NCBI GenBank assembly: GCA_016866975.1
Contig: VGKP01000009.1
Location: 1 to 32,640 of the forward strand
Length of the DNA: 32,640 bases
Direction: 5' to 3'
Source: Candidatus Pacearchaeota archaeon
Lineage (GTDB): Archaea; Nanobdellota; Nanobdellia; Pacearchaeales; GW2011-AR1
The notes under the pieces were generated by a model. That model searched no databases and was not told where the DNA came from. It worked only from the letters and a program-made list of their open reading frames with translations. Below, piece by piece: positions 15,121-22,553 of the stretch. The position numbers and the translations under genes are program-made. Numbering within the stretch: position 1 is the first letter of the stretch; each line of letters opens with the position of its first letter.

Positions 15121-16016
15121 TCAAGCATCCCACATTTATTTATAAGCAATTTGCATTTCTGAGAATCCCATTTTCTTAACTTGCATTCGTGCTCGCAAAT
15201 CTCATGCAGTGCCTTAAGTGCCTCGTCTTTTACAGGAACTTTTCCGTGCCATTCAAACCTTCTCTCCATAAAACTAACTCCTTTTCCAGGAATCGTCTTA
15301 CATATAATCATACTCGGTTTGCCTTTGCTTGCTTTTGCTTTTGAGAATGCTGAAATAATCTGCTTCATATTGTTGCCATCAATTACTTGCACATTCCAAT
15401 TGAAAGACTTTATCTTATCAGCTAGGGGTTCCAAAGGCATGATCTGCTCAGTATTGCCATCTATCTGGATGAAATTTCTGTCTATGAAGGCTATTAAATT
15501 ATCCAGTTTGTTTTTTCCTGCGAACATAAAGGTCTCCCAACATTGACCCTCATCGCATTCTCCATCTCCCATTGATAAAAACACTTTGAATCTTTTTTTA
15601 TCCATTTTGGCGCCATAGGCAATTCCTGCGGCAACTGATGATCCTTGTCCAAGAGGGCCCGTGCTGGTTTCTATACCTGGTGCAGAGTGTCTGTGAGGGT
15701 GACCTTGGAGAATCGAGCCTAGTTTTCTTAGGGTTTTTAGTTCTTTCATTGCAAAGTAACCTGATCTTGCCAAGACTGCATATAAGACTGGGCAGATATG
15801 TCCATTCGAGAGAATAAGTCTATCTCTGTCTTTCCATTCAGGATCATTAGGATTGTGGTTCATAACGTTAAAGTAAAGGGCGGTGAAGACATCAGCCATA
15901 CCTAATGGACCAGCGGAATGACCTGAACCAGCCTCCACTAGCATTTTTATTATGTCTTCTCGAATATTATCTGATAGAATTTCTAATTTTTTTATTTCTG
16001 TCACTCTCTTTATCAT
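15117..16016 (-). CDS. Transketolase, N-terminal (thiamine diphosphate) subunit
   Basis: 299 aa. The ThDP-binding motif GDGECDEGQCWE...DRN is present, with GSGHSAGPLGMADVFTALYF near the N-terminus and HPHRHSAPGIETSTGPLGQG supplying active-site histidines. It is the first gene of the operon. A TATA-like ACATTTATATATTA lies on the minus strand about 25-35 nt upstream of the ATG (about 16036-16050). In archaea lacking an oxidative pentose pathway, transketolase supplies pentose and erythrose phosphates from glycolytic intermediates. Confidence 0.96.
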   Translation of the reverse strand: MIKRVTEIKKLEILSDNIREDIIKMLVEAGSGHSAGPLGMADVFTALYFNVMNHNPNDPEWKDRDRLILSNGHICPVLYAVLARSGYFAMKELKTLRKLGSILQGHPHRHSAPGIETSTGPLGQGSSVAAGIAYGAKMDKKRFKVFLSMGDGECDEGQCWETFMFAGKNKLDNLIAFIDRNFIQIDGNTEQIMPLEPLADKIKSFNWNVQVIDGNNMKQIISAFSKAKASKGKPSMIICKTIPGKGVSFMERRFEWHGKVPVKDEALKALHEICEHECKLRKWDSQKCKLLINKCGMLE

Positions 16017-16319
16017 CGATTAGTCGTAGTATTTTTAATATATAAATGTACTCTTAATGTCCAAGTTATCAAGAGAAATAAATGTTGTCTACTATAATGT
16101 TACTTTCTATTAAATAATGTGAAGTCGAGAACCGACAAAAATATACCTTTCATGGTGTGATGGTTCCCGAGCATAGCCAAAACCGGACGAGAAAATATGA
16201 GTACATAAAAAGTTTTGTATTGAGATTAGGAAGACATTTGCGTGTTGCCAAGAGAATAGCTGCAGAAACAATTGTTCACTTTAAGCATTGCCTATAAAGT
16301 TTGAAGTTTAAGTCCAGAG
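16017..16319. other. Intergenic region with a decayed element copy
   Basis: About 300 nt between the transketolase promoter and the end of the next minus-strand gene. It holds the operon TATA box (about 16036-16050) and a degenerate left half of the palindromic element (16124-16195). I see no ORF, tRNA or other signal in the rest. Confidence 0.6.
16124..16195. repeat. Palindromic element, decayed left module
   Basis: GTCGAGAACCGAC near 16124 pairs with GGTTCCCGAGCAT near 16162-16174, enclosing a worn inner hairpin (ATACC...GGTGTGAT). The linker and the start of module 2 (AGCCAAAACCGGACGAG) are recognisable, but the second inner hairpin and right end are gone. It matches copy 1 at 4681 best. 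Confidence 0.6.
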
Positions 16320-17171
16320 TTAAGAATTCCAAGGAGCAATGTCTGCTAAATTAGAGCTATGTTGAATGTGTTCTAGTATATTCTCTAGAATTTCTACATC
16401 CAATTCATGTCTAGGGTCATTCCTGTTTTTTTCCAACATGGCTCTTGCCTTAGCCTTGAGGAGATAAAATGGATGGGCACATTTAATCAAGACGTCTGGA
16501 GCAATCCTTGATCTGATACCCTCAAAATCTGTAACTTTGACTCTTATATTTCCTTCTGTAGATACGACTTCTAAGAAAGACGGGGGAACTTGTTTCTTTC
16601 CTTTCTCTAACTCATAAATTCCGTCTTCACGCTTTCTTACTCTCTCTCTTGTGGCAGTCTCTAGATGGTGAATATATACGTTCGCATACTCTCCAGAGAG
16701 TGCAGCCAATCTAAGATTTTTCCTTCCTATAGCCTCTTTGGCGTCCAATGTACTATACCCTTCAAACTTAGTATTTGGCAATACCTTAAACATTGTCCTT
16801 AATCTACCTACAAGATGCAGACCATATAATTTACCTGTCTCTACTATGCTCGGAAGATCATCTTCAAAACAAAGTAAGTCCAGAGCTGCATGATCCCTAT
16901 AAAAACCACCAACCATCTTTTGAATATTTTTTGGAACAAGATTGTATGAATCTCTCTGAAAAGTAGAAAGGATGTAGGCTATAGCATGGCCTCCCCCTAG
17001 ATAGATATTTTCATTTATCATCGGCTTTATAATGGAGAGAGCTTTTTGCCTTACCTCATCTATTCTTTCTTCAGTTATCTGGTCTTTTCTATTCTCTTGT
17101 CCAATAAGCCTAAGGGTTCTGTCATGAGATGTCGCCAGCTGTATCTCAGTCCGCGTATATGGGACTTTCAT
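16320..17171 (-). CDS. Possible nucleotidyltransferase-fold protein, unassigned
   Basis: 283 aa from the ATG at 17171, chosen because the TATA box at 17233-17244 would start transcription downstream of the two earlier in-frame ATGs. LGGGHAIAYILSTFQRDS (a G-G-x-A helix) followed by GFYRDHAALDLLCFEDDL resembles the AbiEii-type nucleotidyltransferase layout (GG, then D-x-D), but the second acidic motif is poor (ALDLL). The middle is beta-rich and basic, and the C-terminus is helical with KARAMLEKNRNDPRHELDVEIL. The fold assignment is tentative and no substrate can be named. It is divergent from a small zinc-ribbon gene. Confidence 0.55.
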   Translation of the reverse strand: MKVPYTRTEIQLATSHDRTLRLIGQENRKDQITEERIDEVRQKALSIIKPMINENIYLGGGHAIAYILSTFQRDSYNLVPKNIQKMVGGFYRDHAALDLLCFEDDLPSIVETGKLYGLHLVGRLRTMFKVLPNTKFEGYSTLDAKEAIGRKNLRLAALSGEYANVYIHHLETATRERVRKREDGIYELEKGKKQVPPSFLEVVSTEGNIRVKVTDFEGIRSRIAPDVLIKCAHPFYLLKAKARAMLEKNRNDPRHELDVEILENILEHIQHSSNLADIAPWNS

Positions 17172-17232
17172 AATAAAAGTCGATTTTTTATAGTTTATAT
17201 GTCTTTTTATTCCTTCAGAAATGACTAGCATA

Positions 17233-17244
17233 GATTTATAAGGA
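17233..17244. promoter_or_regulatory. Shared bidirectional TATA box
   Basis: AGATTTATAAGG on plus reads CCTTATAAATCT on minus. It is placed about 60 nt from the minus-strand ATG at 17171 and about 45-55 nt from the zinc-ribbon ATG at 17289, which has its own GGGAGG ribosome-binding sequence. Confidence 0.45.
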
Positions 17245-17288
17245 TTCTCGTATCTTTTTTTAGGAGGAAAACGACAAGGGAGGTTATA

Positions 17289-17438
17289 ATGGCAACACAA
17301 GGATACTGCGTGAAGTGCAAGAAGAAAGTTGATATAAAGAATCCTGTAGAATCAGCTACTTCTAAAGGCACTAAAATCGCAAAAGGAAAATGCCCTAATT
17401 GCAGCACAACTGTATGCAGAATGGGCGGATTGAAGTAA
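17289..17438 (+). CDS. 49-aa zinc-ribbon protein (DUF5679-like)
   Basis: A short gene with a clear Shine-Dalgarno GGGAGG just before the ATG. The product has two CxxC knuckles, YCVKCKKKV and KCPNCSTTVCRM, a typical small zinc ribbon of the DUF5679 type common in DPANN and other archaea. The role of that family is unknown; nucleic-acid binding is a guess. It lies 67 nt upstream of the GlyRS gene on the same strand, but GlyRS has its own TATA box. Confidence 0.85.
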   Translation: MATQGYCVKCKKKVDIKNPVESATSKGTKIAKGKCPNCSTTVCRMGGLK

Positions 17439-17473
17439 AAAACATACTTTTATTTTTATATTTTATTAATGGA

Positions 17474-17486
17474 AAATTTAAATAGG
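17474..17486 (+). promoter_or_regulatory. TATA box of glyS
   Basis: AAATTTAAATAGG lies 20-32 nt before the glyS ATG. The short leader contains a CCCTGGGTATAGGG palindrome touching the start codon. Confidence 0.5.
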
Positions 17487-17505
17487 GTTTTCCCTGGGTA
17501 TAGGG

Positions 17506-18990
17506 ATGGCTGAGAAAGTAATTGGCAAGCTTAGTATTGATGAGCTTGCGACATTTTGCAAAAGGAAGGGTCTTGTCTTCAGGTCTAGCGAGATATATGG
17601 AGGGTTTTCTGGTTTTTGGGATTATGGGCCATCAGGGGTAGAATTATTTCAAAATCTGAAACAGGATTTCTGGAAATGGTTTGTGCAGAGAAGAGAGGAT
17701 GTTGTAGGTATTGAAGCAAGCATAATCTCGCATCCACGGACATGGAGAGCATCTGGACATCTAGCCAGTTTCGCAGATATTGCAGTGATATGCAAGAAAT
17801 GCAAAAAAGCTACAAAAATAGGCCCTTTGGAGCTTGGGAAAGCTGTATGTCCAGATTGCGGAGGAGAACTTGCATCCCAAGGTGCATTCAATCTTATGTT
17901 TAAGACTTCTGTAGGAGCCTTGAATCCTACCGATGCTTATCTGAGGGGCGAGACTGCTCAGGCCATGTTCATGGATTTCAAACAAATAGCTGAGACTAGT
18001 AGAATGCAACTCCCTTTTGGAGTCGTACAGATAGGAAGATGTTTCAGAAATGAAATAGCACCAAGAGATTTTCTTTTCAGAAGCAGGGAATTTACAATTG
18101 CAGAGTTTGAATTCTTTATTCATCCAGAAGAAAAGAAATGTGAAAAACTAGATTCTAAACATAAGTCTGTGAAAATCAAGTTATTAGATGCCGAGACACA
18201 AGAAAAGGGAAAAGATACATTGAAACAGACCACTATTGGGGAGATGGTAAAGGCGAGCAAGCTTGATGAGTGGCACGGATATTGGCTGGCGGAGCAGGTA
18301 ATGTGGTTTGAACATCTAGGAATAGCTGACAAGATAAAGATAAGGGAACATATGAAAGATGAACTTAGCCATTATTCTTCAGCCACATTTGATCTGGACT
18401 ATGAATTTCCATTCGGAAGTAAGGAAATAGCCGGAAATGCAAACAGAGGGCAGTATGACCTGACTCAACATCAGAAAGAATCTGGCCAAAAAATTGATGT
18501 CTTTGATGAATCAAGCAAGAAAAGAATAGTTCCAAAAGTCATTGAACCAACATTTGGGATGGATAGAGTTTTTCTAGCACTATTATGCTCTGCCTATACT
18601 CCAGATACTAAGAGAGAAAATGTCGTGCTCCGCCTTCCAAGATTCTTAGCTCCAGTCAAGGCAGCCATATTTCCACTTATCTCAAAAGGGCCGTCAATGG
18701 ACCTTGCCAGGCATATCCAAGAATATCTGAGAGAGGACTTTGCGGTTGCTTTTGATGCTAGTGGAAGTATAGGAAGAAGGTATGCTCGGCAGGATGAGGC
18801 AGGGACACCTTATTGTATTACCGTTGATGAAGATAGCCTTAAAGATAAAGCCGTGACTATAAGGGATAGAGATACAACAAAGCAGATTCGCGTGAAGGTA
18901 GATGACCTGCAGGAAACTCTCAGAATGTTAATCTCCGGTAAGCTGGCGTTTGAGAAGGCAGGGAAAGTTGTTGAGACGAGAGTGAAATAG
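17506..18990 (+). CDS. glyS: Glycyl-tRNA synthetase (archaeal/eukaryotic alpha2 type)
   Basis: 494 aa class II synthetase. The N-terminus has FCKRKGLVFRSSEIYGG and GFWDYGPSG, followed by a zinc-binding insert (CKKCKKATK...CPDCGG, about residues 95-125), motif 2 GRCFRNEIAPRDFLFR with REFTIAEFEFF, and motif 3 PTFGMDRVFLAL. The C-terminal anticodon-binding domain runs from about 385 (LAPVKAAIFPL) with SGSIGRRYARQDEAGTPYC. It charges tRNA-Gly. The gene stands alone with its own TATA box. Confidence 0.97.
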   Translation: MAEKVIGKLSIDELATFCKRKGLVFRSSEIYGGFSGFWDYGPSGVELFQNLKQDFWKWFVQRREDVVGIEASIISHPRTWRASGHLASFADIAVICKKCKKATKIGPLELGKAVCPDCGGELASQGAFNLMFKTSVGALNPTDAYLRGETAQAMFMDFKQIAETSRMQLPFGVVQIGRCFRNEIAPRDFLFRSREFTIAEFEFFIHPEEKKCEKLDSKHKSVKIKLLDAETQEKGKDTLKQTTIGEMVKASKLDEWHGYWLAEQVMWFEHLGIADKIKIREHMKDELSHYSSATFDLDYEFPFGSKEIAGNANRGQYDLTQHQKESGQKIDVFDESSKKRIVPKVIEPTFGMDRVFLALLCSAYTPDTKRENVVLRLPRFLAPVKAAIFPLISKGPSMDLARHIQEYLREDFAVAFDASGSIGRRYARQDEAGTPYCITVDEDSLKDKAVTIRDRDTTKQIRVKVDDLQETLRMLISGKLAFEKAGKVVETRVK

Positions 18991-19024
18991 ATATATTTTT
19001 AAAAAAACTTTCTCATTTAAATGG

Positions 19025-19765
19025 ATGACTGGTTTCTCAGAATTCAAGAAATTTTTTATGTTCAATCTGATAGGCAGCCTTGTTATAGCTGCATTAGTAG
19101 CTGTCATCACTGTGCTAGTAGGGCAGTTCACAGAAGTCACGAGGAAAGTCCTTACAACTTTGTTCATGGTAGTTATTCATTCACTTATATGCCTCGCATT
19201 CGTCTACGATGATGAGAAGCAAGGCACATCTGAAAGACTTGGTTTTTTCAGTAATGTGCTTTTTGTTCTTGTAGTGCTTAGTTTTATCACATCAATATTA
19301 GGTATATGGGATGTAATCCCTGGAAGGACTGTTTCAGATATCTATCAGACATTCTTTATATTAGGTTTCGCTGCTCTTCATGGAAATATACTTGCCAAAG
19401 CCCTTAACAAGGAGAATTATATAGATTGGGTAGTATACATAAATTATGTCTTCATGGGAATAGTCGTGCTTATGCTTCTTCCACTTATCTACATAGATAA
19501 TGCTTCTGCAACCCTTGGAGAAGTTTATTATAGGATTCTTGGGGCAGCAGGAATAATCGACGGAACATTGAGCATATTGGCGATAATATTCTATAAGCTA
19601 TATATGCATAAACATCCTAAAGTTGAAAATGTCCTTGGCGGGCAAGGAACGCCTGCGCAGAAGAAAGGATTAAGCATATGGGTCTGGATATTGATAGCAT
19701 TTCTAGCATTACAGTTGTTTTTAGGACTCCTAGGGTTTTTGCTTAATTTGTCTTCATTTAGATAA
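19025..19765 (+). CDS. Multi-pass membrane protein, unknown function
   Basis: 246 aa with about seven hydrophobic segments (roughly residues 14-36, 44-62, 75-97, 105-125, 138-158, 170-192, 218-243) and short charged loops. I recognise no transporter signature. An acidic or basic residue is rare within the membrane segments, so it is more likely structural or sensory than an ion pump; this is weak inference. TATA box TTTTTAAAAAAAC (18996-19008) fits the ATG at 19025; the overlapping ATG at 19021 is in another frame. Confidence 0.7.
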   Translation: MTGFSEFKKFFMFNLIGSLVIAALVAVITVLVGQFTEVTRKVLTTLFMVVIHSLICLAFVYDDEKQGTSERLGFFSNVLFVLVVLSFITSILGIWDVIPGRTVSDIYQTFFILGFAALHGNILAKALNKENYIDWVVYINYVFMGIVVLMLLPLIYIDNASATLGEVYYRILGAAGIIDGTLSILAIIFYKLYMHKHPKVENVLGGQGTPAQKKGLSIWVWILIAFLALQLFLGLLGFLLNLSSFR

Positions 19766-19787
19766 TCTGATAATAAAATTAAATAAA

Positions 19788-19905
19788 ACCACATCTCATC
19801 AGGAATCCAAGATTCTTGACTACCATCGAAGATTCATATTCTCGAGGTTCAAGGCGAGGTGGTTCCAGAGCATCTAATATTGATGCTTGATGAATTCCTG
19901 AAAAA
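19788..19905. repeat. Palindromic element, diverged copy
   Basis: The left end CCACATCTCATCAGGAATCC matches the left part of the copy at 21980 (CCACGTCTCATCAAGGATT). The right part GTGGTTCCAGAGCATCTAA matches the module-1 3' arm of copy 1 (GTGGTTCCCGAGCATCTCC). TCAGGAAT at the left pairs with ATTCCTGA at the right. It lies just upstream of the TATA box for the next gene. Confidence 0.6.
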
Positions 19906-19963
19906 CGGGAAGAAGATTGAGTGGAAACCTCGTATTTAAATAGCATTGTTGCTTAAATTGTTT

Positions 19964-20536
19964 ATGTCTCCTGAGACAAAAGAGGAAGAGATTAGAGAAG
20001 ACGAGCAAATCAAAAGAGAGCTCTTAGGAAAAAGCGAGATCAGCATTTTACTTAAAACATATGATGATATATTCTCAGATTTTGATCCCAGGCCATTTGT
20101 TCATCGTGCTCTTTCTGACGATTTCCTTCTCGAGGCCAAAAAGGCAACTTTTGGGAGAGAAGGAGCTTTCCAACTTCGCTTTCTTATTCCACGCCAAGCC
20201 AGGAAACCTGATCAAGAAGTTCTAATCAAGAAAAGACTGAGGGATCATTTCAGGAAACATTTTATATTATTAGAAAAAGAAGTTGCCAAGACTAAAAGGC
20301 GCGCATGGTATATGGCCTCTCTTGGAGCTTTCATGCTTGTTCTTGCCACTCTTGTCTCTATATATGGTGGAGAAGGCATATGGACCCATATTCTCCTTGT
20401 ATTACTTGAGCCTGCAGGATGGTTTACTGCATGGACAGGATTAGACCAGCTTTTTTATACGGTGGAAGAGAAGAAACCTGATTTAGATTTCTACAGGAAG
20501 ATGGCCAATGTAGAAATATTATTCATATCTTATTAA
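19964..20536 (+). CDS. Membrane-associated protein, unknown function
   Basis: 190 aa from the ATG (MSPETKEEEIRED) set by TATA box GTATTTAAATAGC (about 19931-19943); an in-frame ATG six codons earlier is too close to it. A charged cytoplasmic N-terminal domain (about 1-115) is followed by two membrane segments (about 118-140 and 142-165) and a short charged tail. The N-domain has no motif I can name. It converges with the nikR-like gene, overlapping it by a few bases. Confidence 0.65.
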   Translation: MSPETKEEEIREDEQIKRELLGKSEISILLKTYDDIFSDFDPRPFVHRALSDDFLLEAKKATFGREGAFQLRFLIPRQARKPDQEVLIKKRLRDHFRKHFILLEKEVAKTKRRAWYMASLGAFMLVLATLVSIYGGEGIWTHILLVLLEPAGWFTAWTGLDQLFYTVEEKKPDLDFYRKMANVEILFISY

Positions 20537-21036
20537 TAAGTAATCAATTTTACATATTTGCAGAATTTCTTGAACTGAAGTTCGGCGACCATCTTTTTTA
20601 CAAGCGAAGCTTCTCCGTTTAGCATAAAAAGCTCGAGGCATTTGCTGTCCGGCTTGTGATTATGTAATTGAGTCCTAATCATCGACTGGTATCTGTGAGT
20701 TATTGATGCGATATTTTGAGTGTGGCGAGCGTCGTGCAAGACAAGCAATACGGCATCGATGTTACCCTTGAGAAGCCTTTTCTGTTTCTCTTCCGCAAAA
20801 ATGTGATGAAGCCCATTCCTTACAGCTTCGCTTCTTCCCTTAAATAATTTTGAGGCTATAGAAGAGTCCAGTTCTTCAAGAGTTTCTTTATGTCAAGGAA
20901 CTTGACTAAAACTCCAGCTTTTAAGCTGGAGTTGTTCCTTGAGCATCCAAAGCACGAGTGCCTGCAACAAACCACACTCTTCAGAGTGTGGTGGCACATC
21001 GTGCTTTTGATTTATTGAAATGCTCATAATTCTCAT
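20533..21036 (-). pseudogene. nikR: NikR-like nickel-responsive repressor, split by a 120-bp element
   Basis: The first 25 nt of the gene (21036-21012, coding MRIMSISI plus one base) are separated from the remainder (20891-20533) by the element at 20892-21011. Removing exactly the element gives a 384-nt in-frame gene, 127 aa, reading MRIMSISINKETLEELDSS across the junction, a normal ribbon-helix-helix start. The C-terminal metal domain retains all four nickel-ligand positions: H in ITHRYQ, then LHNH and the Cys of KCLEL, as in NikR (HxH...C). NikR represses nickel/metal uptake genes when loaded. It is divergent from a ZIP metal transporter, its likely target. As it stands the gene is disrupted in the first beta strand. 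Confidence 0.85.
20892..21011. repeat. Palindromic element copy 2 (120 bp) inserted in nikR
   Basis: Module 1: outer GTCAAGGAAC with GTTCCTTGAGCAT, inner AACTCCAGCTT/AAGCTGGAGTT. Module 2: outer AAGCACGAGTGCC with GGCACATCGTGCTT, inner ACCACACTC/GAGTGTGGT. It ends CTTTTGAT. The first 60 nt are identical to the copy at 22276, while the second module differs by paired changes. No transposase is encoded. Exact removal restores the nikR frame. Confidence 0.88.
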
Positions 21037-21043
21037 TCTCTCG

Positions 21044-21076
21044 ATATTATTAACAAAATCTTTAAATATTATTAAC
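21044..21076. promoter_or_regulatory. Shared TATA box with direct-repeat operator between nikR and ZIP gene
   Basis: ATATTATTAAC occurs at 21044-21054 and again at 21066-21076, 22 bp apart (two helical turns), overlapping and flanking the TATA core TTTAAATATT (21061-21070). The same core lies 20-30 nt from both the nikR ATG (21036) and the transporter ATG (21091). Spacing in whole helical turns suits a ribbon-helix-helix repressor covering both promoters. Confidence 0.5.
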
Positions 21077-21090
21077 TTATATCTTAAGAA

Positions 21091-21840
21091 ATGAATGAAA
21101 TCTGGTTATACTCATTATTAAGCGTATTCGTTGTGAGTCTCATATCTTTCATTGGAGTTGTTACTTTGGGCATTAAGACTGAAAGACTGAAAAAAATACT
21201 TATCTATTTTATTAGCTTCTCTGCTGGAGCACTTATGGGGGATGTATTTCTTCATCTTCTTCCTGAATCTGTGGAAGAGAATGGTTTTGGGTTAAATATA
21301 TCAGGAACTGTACTATTGGGTATATTCGTCTCTTTCTTACTTGAGAAGGTCATTCACTGGAGACATTGCCACATGCCTCATGAGAAAGGACATGTCCATT
21401 CATTTGCATATATGAATCTCTTTGGAGATGGCTTACATAATTTTGTCGATGGAGCAGTTATTGCCGCGAGCTATATAGTAAGCATCCCAGTCGGTATTGC
21501 GACAACTCTTGCGGTCTTATTCCATGAAATACCTCAAGAAATAGGAGATTTTGGAGTTCTATTACATGGAGGTTTTTCAAAGGGCAGAGCATTGCTGTTG
21601 AATTTTGCTTCAGCTTTAATGGCTGTCCTTGGAGCAGTTATTGCCCTTTGGCTTAATAGCGTTGCAGAGTTGACTGTAGCATTCCTTGTGCCATTTGCCG
21701 CTGGCAGTTTTATATATATTGCTGGAAGCGACCTAATTCCAGAGCTACATAAAAATACCACGATGAAAACTTCTATTCTTCAAGCGCTTACGTTCTTGCT
21801 GGGGATACTGGTTATGGCTGTGCTTTTAATACTTGAATAA
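21091..21840 (+). CDS. ZIP-family divalent metal transporter
   Basis: 249 aa with about eight membrane segments. The ZIP signature is present: HNFVDGAVIAASY in the fourth segment and HEIPQEIGDFGVLLHGG in the fifth, supplying the binuclear metal site. A His-rich cytoplasmic loop (HWRHCHMPHEKGHVHSF, about residues 90-106) precedes them. It imports zinc or related divalent metals. It is divergent from the nikR-like gene with a shared promoter, so metal-dependent repression is likely; if so, disruption of nikR should leave it derepressed (inference). Confidence 0.93.
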   Translation: MNEIWLYSLLSVFVVSLISFIGVVTLGIKTERLKKILIYFISFSAGALMGDVFLHLLPESVEENGFGLNISGTVLLGIFVSFLLEKVIHWRHCHMPHEKGHVHSFAYMNLFGDGLHNFVDGAVIAASYIVSIPVGIATTLAVLFHEIPQEIGDFGVLLHGGFSKGRALLLNFASALMAVLGAVIALWLNSVAELTVAFLVPFAAGSFIYIAGSDLIPELHKNTTMKTSILQALTFLLGILVMAVLLILE

Positions 21841-21872
21841 GTTTTTAAGGACAACTTTTGTGAGAGGAGTGA

Positions 21873-21943
21873 GGGCCCGTAGTATAGTGGTAATACGTCC
21901 GAATGGCATTCGGGAGATTCGAGTTCGATTCTCGGCGGGTCCA
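21873..21943 (+). tRNA. tRNA-Ala (anticodon GGC)
   Basis: The acceptor GGGCCCG/CGGGTCC has the G3:U70 pair that identifies alanine tRNA, and discriminator A. The anticodon stem TCCGA/TCGGG closes ATGGCAT (anticodon GGC). The T arm is CGAG-TTCGATT-CTCG. There is no intron. A TATA-like AGTTTTTAAGG (21839-21849) overlaps the stop of the ZIP gene. Confidence 0.92.
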
Positions 21944-21979
21944 TAGTCGCTGAGAATTGAACATACAAAACCTCAAGTA

Positions 21980-22078
21980 AGCCACGTCTCATCAAGGATT
22001 TTCAATCCTTGACTGCCATCAAGAACTCGCGTCCTTAAGGTTTAAGCTGGGGTTAAAACCCGAAGGGTTTTGTGACTT
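21980..22078. repeat. Composite palindromic element, diverged
   Basis: The left part CCACGTCTCATCAAGGATT...AATCCTTGACTGCCATC matches the copy at 19788. The right part GGTTAAAACCCGAAGGGTT followed by TTGTGAC matches the hairpin pair at 4655-4679. It appears to be an older composite of two element types, located between tRNA-Ala and the next, also interrupted, gene. Confidence 0.6.
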
Positions 22079-22104
22079 TAATAGATGTTTATAACCTTTA
22101 CTTG

Positions 22105-22503
22105 TTAGAACTCATCAGCGATTTTTAGATTGTACTGCCCATAGACTTCACTGACTTTTTCATCCAATGCCAGGTATTCTTTTTCTTTGAGTGATTTTCG
22201 CGCAATTCTGAGATTCACGCGCTGATCCGCATTCCATTGCATGAGCGCTTTCCGTGCATCATCTGCTCTTTTGATGTCAAGGAACTTGACTAAAACTCCA
22301 GCTTTTAAGCTGGAGTTGTTCCTTGAGCATCCAAAAAACGAGCGCCTGCATCAAACTGCGGCTTTTAAGCCGCAGTGGCGCATCGTTTTTTTGATTTCCT
22401 TGAGATCGGGACCTTTAAGATTAAGACCATATTTATCTGCCAATGATTCTAAAGAAGCATGACCGTTCAGAGGCGCAGAATGTGAAGAGCACGAATGTCT
22501 CAT
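22105..22503 (-). pseudogene. Small helical protein gene split by a 120-bp element
   Basis: Coding parts 22503-22396 (36 codons) and 22275-22105 (56 codons plus stop) flank the element at 22276-22395. Exact removal gives one 92-aa frame, joining GPDLKE to IKRADDARK. The product is largely helical and charged (KALMQWNADQRVNLRIARKS, LDEKVSEVYGQYN). I do not know the family. Codons include several CGN arginines and GCG alanines, unlike nearby AGA-rich genes, which hints at foreign origin. In its present state translation from the start would end inside the element (…KKRCATAA then stop). It shares a TATA box with the divergent minD gene. Confidence 0.7.
22276..22395. repeat. Palindromic element copy 3 (120 bp), flanked by TTGAT
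   Basis: The target-side flank is TTGAT (22271-22275) and the element itself ends TTGAT (22391-22395). Module 1 is identical to copy 2. Module 2 has outer AAAACGAGCGCC with GGCGCATCGTTTT and inner ACTGCGGCTT/AAGCCGCAGT. The outer stem of module 2 is of the copy-1 type, not the copy-2 type, with pairing kept in both. Confidence 0.9.
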
Positions 22504-22523
22504 ACTTTTGGCAGAGTAGAAAG

Positions 22524-22534
22524 TGTTTTAAATA
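22524..22534. promoter_or_regulatory. Shared bidirectional TATA box (minD / split gene)
   Basis: GTTTTAAATAC lies 20-30 nt from the minD ATG (22554) on plus and the same distance from the ATG at 22503 on minus. One box appears to serve both directions. Confidence 0.5.
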
Positions 22535-22553
22535 CATTCTCCTTTTTTGAGTG

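Noticed and set aside
17649..18332. Minus-strand frames in glyS
   Set aside because: Overlap a certain GlyRS and lack promoters.
20892..21011. Simple intrinsic terminator
   Set aside because: It lies inside nikR coding sequence and recurs with conserved ends and covarying stems, so a terminator does not explain it.
20892..22395. Archaeal mRNA introns cut by EndA as the main explanation for the split genes
   Set aside because: I could not draw a bulge-helix-bulge at the junctions, and the TTGAT flank/end match fits insertion better. Kept open as a test in the findings.
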